A DNA stretch of 43,870 nucleotides from Bacteroidetes bacterium HGW-Bacteroidetes-7 (GTDB taxonomy: Bacteria; Bacteroidota; Bacteroidia; Bacteroidales; UBA932): assembly GCA_002842465.1 (NCBI GenBank), contig PHDA01000022.1, positions 1-43,870 of the forward strand. Direction: 5' to 3'. Of the stretch, positions 24,201-31,641 are shown piece after piece. How positions within the stretch are numbered: the stretch's first letter is position 1; each line of letters starts with the position of its first letter. The notes below the pieces were generated by a model. It saw only the letters and a program-made list of their open reading frames with translations. It made no database searches and was not told the DNA's origin. A program made the position numbers and the translations under genes.

Positions 24201-24664
24201 AGGAGATTTCAAACGCCTTTGCAGAGTTTACCCAGGAACAGATTAACCAGGTTGAAATTTCGGACAGATATATTCTTAAATTGGATTCCGGAGATGTTGA
24301 GCTTACTTTAGAAGATTACGAGATTTCATCTGAAGATATGCCTGGATGGCTTGTATCTACCGAAGGCAAACTTACTCTAGCCCTCGACATAACCATTACC
24401 GATTCTTTACGCAGAGAGGGCGTTGCAAGAGAGCTTGTTAACAGAATTCAGAACCTGAGAAAAGACTCAAAATTCGAAGTAACAGACAAGATCAGAGTTG
24501 AAATTGAGCCTTTGGGTGAAATAAGTGATGCACTTACAGAGTACAGACAATATATTTGCAACCAGACTCTTGCCAGAGAGATTGAGCTTAACGATAACAT
24601 TACCGGTGGCAGCAAAATAGAGTGGGACGAGGGCGAATTAAATATTAAGGTTGTAAAACTTTAA
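21227..24664 (+). CDS. ileS: Isoleucine--tRNA ligase
   Basis: Charges tRNA-Ile with isoleucine (cytoplasm). 1145 residues. The HIGH-equivalent is GIHH (55-58) within PPSANGMPGIHHVMARAI, the class I motif KMSKR is at 693-697 followed by LGNAVDPF, and the editing domain lies between (YILAWTTTPWTLPSNTAL). The length and C-terminal region look like the longer, eukaryote-like IleS type rather than the ~940-residue E. coli type. The type often tolerates mupirocin, but that is family knowledge and not shown here. There is no obvious T-box leader. Stop TAA is directly followed by an ATG in the next open frame. Confidence 0.96.
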   Translation: MKFAEYKNLDLAELNRSILEKWNKEECFSKTLKAREGAPVFVFHEGPPSANGMPGIHHVMARAIKDVFCRYKTQQGYLVKRKAGWDTHGLPVELGVEKMLGITKEDIGTKISVDEYNAACRREVMKYTKEWESLTEQMGYWVDMNDPYITYDNRYIETLWHLLKEIYKKGFLYKGYSIQPFSPAAGTGLSTHELNQPGCYKDVKDTTCVAQFEVIRGSISDKLFNTIKSTTGKELPLYILAWTTTPWTLPSNTALCVGPNITYKMVQSFNPYSGVETVYIIAEELIPQHFNPKGAEMPFDEYKHGDKVVPYRVFGEFKGDEICGAEYRQLIPWVNPGEGAFKVIKGDFVTTSDGTGIVHIAPTFGADDLRVARQNNVPALMVKDSDGLMQALVDRTGKFYKIEDLDPAFVNTNINRESYTEYAGRFVKNSYDASLSDGDTTLDIDLAVMLKQQGLAFKIEKQVHSYPHCWRTDKPVLYYPLDSWFIKTTAVQERMIELNNTINWKPESTGSGRFGKWLENLQDWNLSRSRYWGTPLPVWRTEDSAEEICVGSAQELFNLIDESVKAGFMKSNPFMDKGFKPGDFSKENYEKIDLHRPYVDDIVLVSKSGKPMKRELDLIDVWFDSGAMPFAQEGIEKLGKSEFGQSADFIAEGVDQTRGWFFTLHAIATMVKDDVAFKTVISNGLVLDKEGNKMSKRLGNAVDPFKTLSAYGADPLRWYMLTNAQPWDNLKFDEGGVDEVRRKFFGTIYNTYSFFALYANVDKFTNNQPQVPAERRPEIDRWIISLLNTLIKEVTEHYENYDVTAAGRKIQDFVNDNLSNWYVRLNRKRFWGGEADEDKLSAYQTLYTCLENVAILSAPMAPFFMERLFLDLNKVSGNHKESSVHMTIMPSYDPSLIDKDLEERMGLAQRSSSMLLALRRKVNIKVRQPLAKMLIPVLDDSIKQQFEMIKQLVLGEVNVKEVEYIHDTTGLITKKIKPNFKVLGKRYGKQMKEISNAFAEFTQEQINQVEISDRYILKLDSGDVELTLEDYEISSEDMPGWLVSTEGKLTLALDITITDSLRREGVARELVNRIQNLRKDSKFEVTDKIRVEIEPLGEISDALTEYRQYICNQTLAREIELNDNITGGSKIEWDEGELNIKVVKL

Positions 24665-24715
24665 ATGATAAAAAGGGCAAACGAGTCAACGAGTAAAAGA
24701 TTAAATTTACAAAGA

Positions 24716-25189
24716 ATGAGTCAACAAAATATATATATGCAGCAGGCAATAGAGCTGGCAAAAGAGAACGCCTCAGCATCAGGGGGAGGCCCTTTTGGTG
24801 CGCTTATTGTTAAGGAGGGAAAAGTCATAAGTGCATGTTCAAATTCTGTTACTCCCGACAATGACCCAACTGCCCATGCAGAGGTTAATGCAATCAGAAG
24901 TGCCTGCAAAGAGCTAAATACATTTGACCTCACAGGATGCACACTTTACTCCTCATGCGAACCCTGCCCAATGTGCCTTTCGGCAGCCTACTGGGCAAAG
25001 GTAGATAAGATCATTTTTGCGGCAGACAGAACCGATGCTGCAGAGGCAGGATTCAGCGACGCTTTTATATATGATGAGTTTACTTTAGCCCTTGAAAAAC
25101 GCTCTATTCCAATTGAAAGAGAGATGCAGAAAGAGGGTACGGAACCTTTTGAACTTTGGAAAAAGAACGAAAAAAAGATTCGCTACTAA
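24716..25189 (+). CDS. guaD: Guanine deaminase (cytidine-deaminase fold)
   Basis: 157 residues from the ATG at 24716. Deaminates guanine to xanthine. Zinc site motifs are DPTAHAEVNAI and SCEPCPMCLSAAYWA. The stretch after it, DRTDAAEAGFSDAFIYDEF, and the C-terminal PFELWKKN match the Bacillus GuaD pattern and not tRNA adenosine deaminase. An earlier in-frame ATG at 24665, directly after the ileS stop, would add 17 polar residues not expected in the family; the inner start gives the usual length. Lies 51 nt after ileS and is probably co-transcribed. Confidence 0.85.
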   Translation: MSQQNIYMQQAIELAKENASASGGGPFGALIVKEGKVISACSNSVTPDNDPTAHAEVNAIRSACKELNTFDLTGCTLYSSCEPCPMCLSAAYWAKVDKIIFAADRTDAAEAGFSDAFIYDEFTLALEKRSIPIEREMQKEGTEPFELWKKNEKKIRY

Positions 25190-25247
25190 TCTTTATTTTT
25201 TATAATGTTTTTATTATTAACTTTACGCTTTCTTAATAAAAAGAGAT

Positions 25248-25655
25248 ATGACAAAGAAAGGGAAAACGACGGATGAAGTATTGGAGAAAGTTCGCTACAG
25301 CGATGAAGAACTTCAGATGTTTAAGGAACTTATTCTCCAGAAACTGGAGATTGCCAAAGTTGAATATCAGCAGCTAAAGGCCGCTGTTACACATAGCTCA
25401 AGCAACGATACAGAAGACACATCACCAACATTCAAAGTGTTGGAAGAGGGAGCATCTGCTCTTTCAAAAGAAGAGGCAGGACAACTTGCTCAAAGACAAT
25501 ATAAATTCATCCAATCTCTTGAGGCAGCCCTCATCAGAATTGAAAACAAGAGCTACGGCATCTGCCGCGAAACCGGAAAGCTTATTCAAAAAGAGAGACT
25601 TTTGATTGTACCTCACGCAACCCTTTCTGTTGAGGCCAAGAACAAAAGAGACTAA
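25248..25655 (+). CDS. DksA/TraR family protein with a degenerate zinc finger
   Basis: 135 residues: N-terminal coiled-coil region (about 18-50), a linker, then KSYGICRETGKLIQKERLLIVPHATLSVEAK. This is the DksA-type C4 finger framework (YGIC...G..I...RL...P.A..), but only the first cysteine (Cys106) remains; the other three ligand positions carry other residues. Proteins of this kind are common in Bacteroidetes. If it works like DksA it binds RNA polymerase through the secondary channel, but zinc binding is not expected. 58 nt after guaD and 26 nt before lspA. Confidence 0.8.
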   Translation: MTKKGKTTDEVLEKVRYSDEELQMFKELILQKLEIAKVEYQQLKAAVTHSSSNDTEDTSPTFKVLEEGASALSKEEAGQLAQRQYKFIQSLEAALIRIENKSYGICRETGKLIQKERLLIVPHATLSVEAKNKRD

Positions 25656-25681
25656 TCCTGAAAAAGTGTAAACTGACCCTG

Positions 25682-26320
25682 ATGAAATTATCCGGCGGGA
25701 AGAAAATCACAATACTGGTTCTTGCGTTACTGATTATTGACCAGATTGTCAAGTTTTGGATAAAAACAAACATGACAATCGGTGAAAGCATCCCTGTTTT
25801 TGGTGATTGGTTTCAGATCTATTTTATTGAAAACAACGGCATGGCATTCGGCATGCAGTTCGGAGGAGAGCTGGGGAAACTCGCATTAAGTCTTTTCCGC
25901 ATCGTTCTCATAGGATTTATAATCTATTACCTTAGAAATCTCGTCAAGACTAAAGCCCCGTCAGGCGTACTTTACGGAGTATCGCTAATTTTAGTAGGTG
26001 CTGTGGGTAATGTAATTGATAGTATGTTCTACGGAATCATATTCAACGAATCAACCTTTACCCAGGTAGCACAACTATTTCCCCCGGAGGGCGGCTATTC
26101 GTCATTCCTGCACGGCAAGGTGGTTGATATGCTATACTTCCCAATAATAGACACTACACTGCCTGACTGGATCCCATTCAGGGGTGGTGAAAAATTTGTC
26201 TTTTTCAGACCAATATTCAATATCGCAGATTCATGCATCACAATCGGGGTAACCTACCTTTTGATTTTCAAAAGAGGGTTCTTCTCAAAAGAGGCAGACA
26301 AACAACCCAAAAAGGCGTAA
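25682..26320 (+). CDS. lspA: Lipoprotein signal peptidase (signal peptidase II)
   Basis: Cleaves signal peptides of prolipoproteins in the inner membrane. 212 residues, four membrane helices. The first helix carries LVLALLIIDQIVKFWIK and is followed by FIENNGMAFG. Catalytic aspartates are Asp113 in GNVIDSMFYG and Asp183 in FNIADSCI. It is longer than the ~165-residue E. coli enzyme because of an extra loop (about 120-175), which I recall as usual in Bacteroidetes. It is the last gene before a bidirectional terminator. Several lipoproteins in the window are its likely substrates. Confidence 0.95.
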   Translation: MKLSGGKKITILVLALLIIDQIVKFWIKTNMTIGESIPVFGDWFQIYFIENNGMAFGMQFGGELGKLALSLFRIVLIGFIIYYLRNLVKTKAPSGVLYGVSLILVGAVGNVIDSMFYGIIFNESTFTQVAQLFPPEGGYSSFLHGKVVDMLYFPIIDTTLPDWIPFRGGEKFVFFRPIFNIADSCITIGVTYLLIFKRGFFSKEADKQPKKA

Positions 26321-26470
26321 AGCACTTTTCTCCGTGCCAGTTGTATTTTTAAGTCAGTTTGTATATGTCAGATATTGTGTTATTTGCAAGATTCACAAAC
26401 AAAAATATTATCAATTGATTTTTATAATAAACTAAAAGTCAATAGCATACAGAATAACTTAAATTTCATT

Positions 26471-26510
26471 AAAAACGAGCCAATTTTCATCAAGAAATTG
26501 GCTCGTTTTT
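26471..26510. terminator. Bidirectional intrinsic terminator
   Basis: ACGAGCCAATTT (26475-26486) pairs perfectly with AAATTGGCTCGT (26495-26506) around an 8-nt loop, flanked by A5 upstream and T5 downstream. It serves both lspA (plus) and the sigma factor gene (minus). The rest of 26321-26553 shows nothing else I can support. Confidence 0.9.
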
Positions 26511-26553
26511 ATTTTACTCACAATGTGAGAGTTACCACAAACTGGCGCGGAGA

Positions 26554-27042
26554 TTACCTCAGCTTTTCCATTAACTTCTGCCTCGAAAAGTGAATTCTAC
26601 TCTTAACAGTTCCCAGGTGCAACCCCAGCTCATCTGCAATTTCCTGATATTTAAAACCATTGTCATGCATTTGGAACGGAACCCTAAACTCCGGCTCAAG
26701 CGAATTTACAACCTTTGTCAGTTCACGGAACCCGAAATCAGCCTCAGGACCGTAATCAGAAGGTTTGTTATTTATTACAAACTCATGCACATCCTCATTA
26801 AAGAGAGTCTGCCTTTTTGTACGCCTGCGATAATCATTAATAAATGTGTTCTTCATTATAGTGTACACCCACGCCTTTATATTGGTGTGCTCGTTAAACT
26901 TCTCCTGATTGTTAAATGCCTTGAAGAAAGTCTCTTGAACAAGATCTTTAGCGTCATCTCTGTTAGATGTAAGACTATATGCATATCTGGACAGGTTTGA
27001 TTCCAATTCCAGTATCTCTTTTTCGAAAGTTTTACTTTTCAT
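26554..27042 (-). CDS. ECF-type RNA polymerase sigma factor
   Basis: 162 residues from the ATG at 27042. The frame is open 60 nt further to 27102, but the shorter form fits the family. Region 2: LSRYAYSLTSNRDDAKDLVQETFFKAF, then NIKAWVYTIMKNTFINDYRR. Region 4: FKYQEIADELGLHLGTVKSRIHFSRQKL, a standard helix-turn-helix. No anti-sigma gene follows; the gene is isolated between the terminator and tRNA-Ser, so its control is not visible. It resembles the stand-alone sigma-70 family factors common in Bacteroidota. Possible -7 boxes lie near 27100-27126 on the minus strand but with poor -33 spacing. Confidence 0.9.
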   Translation of the reverse strand: MKSKTFEKEILELESNLSRYAYSLTSNRDDAKDLVQETFFKAFNNQEKFNEHTNIKAWVYTIMKNTFINDYRRRTKRQTLFNEDVHEFVINNKPSDYGPEADFGFRELTKVVNSLEPEFRVPFQMHDNGFKYQEIADELGLHLGTVKSRIHFSRQKLMEKLR

Positions 27043-27180
27043 ACGGTTAGGTTTATATGGTATATGATCAGTCAATAAGTTGTTTAAAATCTTTGCAAGC
27101 AAAAATATATTCCATTTGCAAATATAAATAAATTCTACAAATTTAGTGCCATAATTACACTCTAATTTACAATAAATATT

Positions 27181-27211
27181 TTTGCTCGTACCAAAAAATT
27201 AAATATCTTTG
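27181..27211 (+). promoter_or_regulatory. Promoter of tRNA-Ser
   Basis: TTTG (27181-27184), exactly 19 nt, then TATCTTTG (27204-27211): a full match to the Bacteroidetes housekeeping promoter. It ends 14 nt before the mature tRNA. Confidence 0.8.
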
Positions 27212-27225
27212 CAGCCCAAACCAAA

Positions 27226-27314
<89 letters not shown>

Positions 27315-27329
27315 ATAAAAAAAGAAAAA

Positions 27330-27354
27330 GCCGGGCATCAGCCCGGTTTTTTTA
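27330..27354 (+). terminator. Intrinsic terminator of tRNA-Ser
   Basis: CCGGGC (27331-27336), 4-nt loop ATCA, GCCCGG (27341-27346), followed by seven T. A compact, strong terminator 17 nt after the tRNA. Confidence 0.92.
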
Positions 27355-27360
27355 TTTCTC

Positions 27361-27660
27361 CTCCCCGCCCAAGCTCGCTTGGAAGCGGTAAAGGAGAAGT
27401 AAAAAAATTTGCAGCGCAAACGCTTTTTCTTTTTTTATGTGAAGCACTCCCCCAAGGGAACGCCGAACGAAGAGAGGCAATCCCTGGGGAGTGCAAAGCA
27501 GCGCCTTCTTTTTTTATGTGAAGCACCCCCCCCAAGGGAACGCCGAACGAAGAGAGGCAATCCCTGGGGAGTGCAAAGCAGCGCAAACGCTTTTTCTTTT
27601 TTTATGTGAAGCACCCCCCAAGGGAACGCCGAACGAAGAGAGGCAATCCCTTGGGAGTAA
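27361..27660. repeat. Tandem array of ~77-bp palindromic repeats
   Basis: Three direct copies begin at 27429, 27508 and 27596, each opening with C followed by seven T and ATGTGAAGCAC. Copies 1 and 2 run to 27504 and 27584; copy 3 ends near 27656. Inside each copy, an arm such as CTCCCCCAAGGGA pairs with TCCCTGGGGAG across a ~21-nt spacer that itself holds GCC/GGC pairing, so every copy folds into a long hairpin. A GCAGCGCAAACGC segment at 27411-27423 recurs between copies 2 and 3. Upstream, 27361-27400 carries CCAAGC-TC-GCTTGG and may be a decayed further element. Open frames across the array are by-products of the repeats. Function is unknown. Confidence 0.85.
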
Positions 27661-28200
27661 AAATCTCCACTATTTTCCAATCACCGTGCAACGAAATCCC
27701 ATTTTCTGCATCTATATACTATAAGGCACCCTTGATTATACAGTTTAAAGTTCTTTGAAACGCTTACATTTCCTACGTTTCGTGTTGTTTTTCGGATAAA
27801 AGTTATATATTTGTCTTTGATAATTACGAAAATATTAACGCTAAACAAGGAGGTGTTGCATAAATTAGGTCTGACAACTTTTATTTCCCTGCTACAATTC
27901 AAATAAAAGTAAATCAGCAACTTAAACATTTAATCCGGGGTCATAAAAAAATTAAGCAAGACCCCTTTGACCCGCACAAATGTTAATAAATAAAGGATAT
28001 AACATTAAATAAATACATATTTTGCAGTTTGAATATGAAAATATTAACTATATTTGCGAAAGCGTATTTTAAATTTTAACCCTTTAACATTAAACTACAT
28101 TTGTATAGATGGATTAAAGTCTTGTACATTAAAACTTAATACCTAATATTTGCCAATCAATTTTGTTTAACCTAAAGTATTTTTTAACTAAAAAATTAAA
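27661..28200. other. AT-rich intergenic region with leader of the large lipoprotein gene
   Basis: 540 nt with no credible gene on either strand. A TATATTTG box at 27806-27813 could be a promoter, but its -33 region is poor and nothing coding follows it. The 3' part holds the predicted promoter of the 28201 gene and a long AT-rich untranslated leader. I see no riboswitch or tRNA. Confidence 0.6.
28028..28056 (+). promoter_or_regulatory. Predicted promoter of the large lipoprotein gene
   Basis: TTTG (28028-28031) and TATATTTG (28049-28056), separated by 17 nt rather than the usual 19. If used, it gives an untranslated leader of roughly 135-140 nt. Confidence 0.45.
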
Positions 28201-31077
28201 ATGAAAAGAAAATTCACATTCTTCGGTATTTGTGTGCTTATATGCACGCTTATGATTTCGTTGGGATCGTGCCAAAAGGATTATTCTGAGGATATCGCAG
28301 ACCTTCAGGCACAAATCACAGCCAATCAAAATGCAATTACTGCACTTAATTCAGCAATTGCTTCAGGCAAGCTGATTAAAACTGTTGCTACCACTTCAAC
28401 TGGTTACACTATTACCTTCTCGGATAATACAACCATTTCGTTGAACCATGGTACTAATGGTACTCCAGGTGCTCCTGGCGCAACTGGTCCTGCCGGTGCG
28501 ACTGGTTTTACACCTATTATCGGTATTGATGCTGACGGTTACTGGACAGTTGTTACTACTCAAGGTGGTACTCCTGCTCGTATTCTTGTTGGTGGCCAGC
28601 CGGTATTTGCTAAATTTACAACTGACCAGTTTGGTGCAAACGCTCAAGGTTTCATTACCATAAACGGCGTTGCTACAAGCGTATATGTTCCGATCATTGT
28701 TTATAACGATGTAACTAAGAAAATTCAAGTTACTATCAAAAACACAGACGGTACTTTCACAACTTACAATGTTGCTGTTGACGAGGACACTTTCCTTAAG
28801 AGTGATCTAGTAAGCGTTGTTTCTCCTATTGGAATGACTAAAATTATCCTATCGTTTGGTTATGTTCCTGCTAACGCAGCAGGTAGCTATCCATTGGTTA
28901 ACCCTGTGACTCCAACTTTGGCAGGTTCAAACACAGCTCTTGCTTATGCAGGTGTTACTTGGGATCAGCTTCTTAGATCACAAGGTAACATTCCGGTTAT
29001 CATCAATCCTGCTCAGGCAGTTCTTACCGGATATACTTTTGAGATTATCAAACAGAACGGTACTCCATATGCAATTCAACCTGGAGCAATCGTTGAAGGT
29101 TACGCAGGCGCTTTCTCACAATTCGCAGCAGCCCCTTCAAACGGTCTTTACACTCTTCCATTGAACCCTACAAAAGCCGCTGCTGTTGCAGCTTCAACTG
29201 CTGCTGCTTATCCTGTAGGATACCCTGGAGCAGTTGCAGGTGAATCATATGAACTTGCAGTTCGCGCTACTAAAGGTGGTCGTGAAGTTCACTCGGGATA
29301 TCAGTATGCAATCAAAGTTCAGCAAGATGTAAACACTGTTTACACTTACAAAGCTGGTCTTACAGCAACTGTAGCTCCGGATCCTTTCTTTGCTACAATT
29401 CCTTGGAAAGTATATGTACCAATCGGAACAACTAAGAACCTACTTGATTACTATGCTCTAACAGCGTTGCAAACAGATGCTACAGCTACTACAGCTACTA
29501 CTCTTACAAGTGGTCATTTCTACAAAAGCTCAGTTTCAATAATTCCTGCACCGGGTAACGTAGACGTTGAAAACTTTGTATCAGTATCTAATACTTCTGT
29601 AACAACAACTCAAACTTCAGCTACAGTAACAAATCTTAACAACAAAACTATTCCTTTCAAACTTACAACATTTGACTGGAGAGGTATGTATTGGGATAAT
29701 CAAAAGAATATCTCTGTAGTATTCTACTCTGCACTTAATAACACTTTGTCAGCTATTCCTTTCGGACCTCAGGTTCTTACAACTGCTGCTTCACCTGCAG
29801 ACCAAAAAGTTGTTGTTCTTACTCAAATGTTCACCGAGCTTGACGCTGTTGGTAAAACTGAACTTTGGAGAACTAACGCAGATAACGTAAAAGTTGTATT
29901 CTACAATTCAGCAGGTACAGTTGTTACTCCAGCTGCAATGGGTGTAAGCTATCAGTTTAAAGATGCTAACGATAATCCTATCTTAGGTCTAAACGCAACT
30001 GCTACTGTTCTTGCAGATGTACAAGCTATTCGCAAAATTGAATACACATTTGACGAAACAGTTGCCGTACCAGGAAACTATACAGCAAAACTAGAGTTCA
30101 CAGACAGAAGAGCTTATGCTGCCGGTTCTGAGTTCAAGTTAAGTATGCCGTTTACAATTTCTAACCCTGATCTTACTGCTACTCTTAATGCACTTAAAGA
30201 ACGTAAACCAAACTTGTTCAGCGGAGATGCACTTTCAGTTTATGGAACTTATCCATCAGCTTTGTATCCAACTGCGACTGCACAAACTGACGCTACAAAT
30301 GCGTACTACGATCTTTACAATGCATATGTTAATCTTTACAATCCTCCTGTAGCACCTACAGCAACTTGGAAATTCACAGTTGTAGCACCACTTCCTGTTG
30401 CTCCAGCTCCTGCAAATCCACTTATAGCTGGTCTTGGAGCTGTTGCTGCAAACACAGACAGGTTCATTGTAAGCAATAATACAATGTATACTGCAACTCC
30501 TTACAACGTTAGATTAACTTACTACTACTTCGGTAACCTAGCAAACAGTGTTGTTCTTGATAACATTACAGTTGCTGCAAGAAGTGAAGTTAGAGACGGT
30601 ATGGTACTTGCTAATACAAATGCTAAGCCTGCAGGTTGGGTATTACCAGCTAATCTTCAAGTAACAAATGGCGACCTTGTAACTCAAGTTCCATTGTCAT
30701 TCTATGTTAAAGCTCAAGATTACCTAGGATTTAACCTGAAAGCCTTCGGACGCGACGCTGCAAACGCAATTGTAGCTGCAGTTGATACAAGAATTGATAT
30801 TGCTAACGTTTCAGCTGCTGGTGTTGCAAGTGTAAAAGTATTGAATACTTCTGCTAATGCTCACTTAGTATCTGTTGTTGCAGGTCATCCAGGTGCTGCT
30901 GCAGGTGTAATAGCTACTGCTGCTATACCAGCTAACCCACTTGACTTTACAATTTCAGCAACTAACGCTGTTGCGATTATTACTAATGATGTTGTTGTTC
31001 CATTGACAGTTGAAATTACTGATATCTTCGGTAAGAAACTTACAGGAACTATCAACGTTACTGTTAAGAAGCCGTAA
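28201..31077 (+). CDS. Large Ala/Thr-rich surface lipoprotein with DUF4988-like N-terminus
   Basis: 958 residues. Signal peptide with lipobox SLGSC (Cys24) for SPII cleavage. After it, QKDYSEDIADLQAQITANQNAITALNSAI is a short coiled coil and residues ~84-104 are seven collagen-like Gly-X-Y triplets (GTPGAPGATGPAGAT), followed by TPIIGIDADGYWTV. This order matches the N-terminus of Bacteroidetes lipoproteins annotated with DUF4988 / PL29 lyase N-terminal domain. The remaining ~800 residues are rich in Ala, Thr, Val, Asn and Pro, look beta-rich, and contain no catalytic motif I recognise. Codon choice is strongly biased to GCT/GCA, ACT/ACA, GTT and CTT, unlike neighbours, suggesting high expression. 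It stands alone between its own promoter and terminator. A cell-surface or S-layer-like structural role is inference. Confidence 0.8.
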   Translation: MKRKFTFFGICVLICTLMISLGSCQKDYSEDIADLQAQITANQNAITALNSAIASGKLIKTVATTSTGYTITFSDNTTISLNHGTNGTPGAPGATGPAGATGFTPIIGIDADGYWTVVTTQGGTPARILVGGQPVFAKFTTDQFGANAQGFITINGVATSVYVPIIVYNDVTKKIQVTIKNTDGTFTTYNVAVDEDTFLKSDLVSVVSPIGMTKIILSFGYVPANAAGSYPLVNPVTPTLAGSNTALAYAGVTWDQLLRSQGNIPVIINPAQAVLTGYTFEIIKQNGTPYAIQPGAIVEGYAGAFSQFAAAPSNGLYTLPLNPTKAAAVAASTAAAYPVGYPGAVAGESYELAVRATKGGREVHSGYQYAIKVQQDVNTVYTYKAGLTATVAPDPFFATIPWKVYVPIGTTKNLLDYYALTALQTDATATTATTLTSGHFYKSSVSIIPAPGNVDVENFVSVSNTSVTTTQTSATVTNLNNKTIPFKLTTFDWRGMYWDNQKNISVVFYSALNNTLSAIPFGPQVLTTAASPADQKVVVLTQMFTELDAVGKTELWRTNADNVKVVFYNSAGTVVTPAAMGVSYQFKDANDNPILGLNATATVLADVQAIRKIEYTFDETVAVPGNYTAKLEFTDRRAYAAGSEFKLSMPFTISNPDLTATLNALKERKPNLFSGDALSVYGTYPSALYPTATAQTDATNAYYDLYNAYVNLYNPPVAPTATWKFTVVAPLPVAPAPANPLIAGLGAVAANTDRFIVSNNTMYTATPYNVRLTYYYFGNLANSVVLDNITVAARSEVRDGMVLANTNAKPAGWVLPANLQVTNGDLVTQVPLSFYVKAQDYLGFNLKAFGRDAANAIVAAVDTRIDIANVSAAGVASVKVLNTSANAHLVSVVAGHPGAAAGVIATAAIPANPLDFTISATNAVAIITNDVVVPLTVEITDIFGKKLTGTINVTVKKP

Positions 31078-31101
31078 GCTTTTAAGCTGATACAATAACT
31101 A

Positions 31102-31129
31102 AGAGGCGCAGCAATGCGCCTCTTTTTTT
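31102..31129 (+). terminator. Intrinsic terminator of the lipoprotein gene
   Basis: AGAGGCGCA (31102-31110), loop GCAA, TGCGCCTCT (31115-31123), then a T-tract. A perfect 9-bp stem 25 nt after the stop codon. Confidence 0.93.
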
Positions 31130-31217
31130 ATACAATATTTCGTATATTTAATAACTGAATTTCAACATAAGAACAATAAAGTTGTTTTACAGCAAAACCT
31201 TAATAACAACACAACTT

Positions 31218-31571
31218 ATGAAACGAGAGATAACACATAACACCAGCACCCACAGATTCGAAACCATCGAAGATGGTATCATAGGATACGTAGAGTACGA
31301 ACCATACAAGGGCGGTATTGACATTACGCACACAATAGTACCCAAGCCCATTGGAGGCAGAGGCATTGCAGCAGATCTTGTCAAAGAGGCTCTGGAGTAT
31401 GCAAAAGAAGATGGCTTGAAGGTAATACCATCCTGCTCTTATGTAAAGGTTTTTCTTGAGAGGTATAACCAGCAATATGGTGAACTTGAAGACAAAAGAG
31501 ATACAAAATTTCCAACAATTGAAGGTGGGATAGGACACTCCTGTGGGGTTAATAAACCGCCCAAAGAATAA
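31218..31571 (+). CDS. Small GNAT-like N-acetyltransferase (YjdJ type)
   Basis: 117 residues from the ATG at 31218; an in-frame TTG at 31182 is less likely. The pattern HRFETIEDGIIGYVEYE, then IDITHTIVPKPIGGRGIAADLVKEALEYAKEDGLKVIPSCSYV matches the short GNAT-like acetyltransferase family that includes E. coli YjdJ and Arabidopsis-type GCN5-related proteins. GGRGIA is the acetyl-CoA pyrophosphate loop. The C-terminal ~25 residues (from DKRDTKFP) are extra and unrecognised. Substrate is unknown. It is preceded by a terminator and followed 70 nt later by proline dehydrogenase. Confidence 0.8.
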   Translation: MKREITHNTSTHRFETIEDGIIGYVEYEPYKGGIDITHTIVPKPIGGRGIAADLVKEALEYAKEDGLKVIPSCSYVKVFLERYNQQYGELEDKRDTKFPTIEGGIGHSCGVNKPPKE

Positions 31572-31641
31572 TTCTAAGACCATACCATCAGGATATTTCA
31601 CTCCCTGCTTGACCCGATTCATCAAAACTATACACTAATCT

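Noticed and set aside
24665..24715. Upstream ATG for guanine deaminase directly after the ileS stop
   Set aside because: It adds 17 polar residues with no family counterpart. The ATG at 24716 gives the usual length. The longer form cannot be fully excluded.
27361..27660. Possible CRISPR array
   Set aside because: The repeated unit makes up nearly all of the array, there are no unique spacers of even length, and no cas genes are nearby.
27338..27724. Several open frames on both strands across the repeat array, up to 82 codons
   Set aside because: They repeat the same residues in several frames because the DNA repeats, have no plausible start signals and no protein-like composition. They are by-products of the palindromic array.
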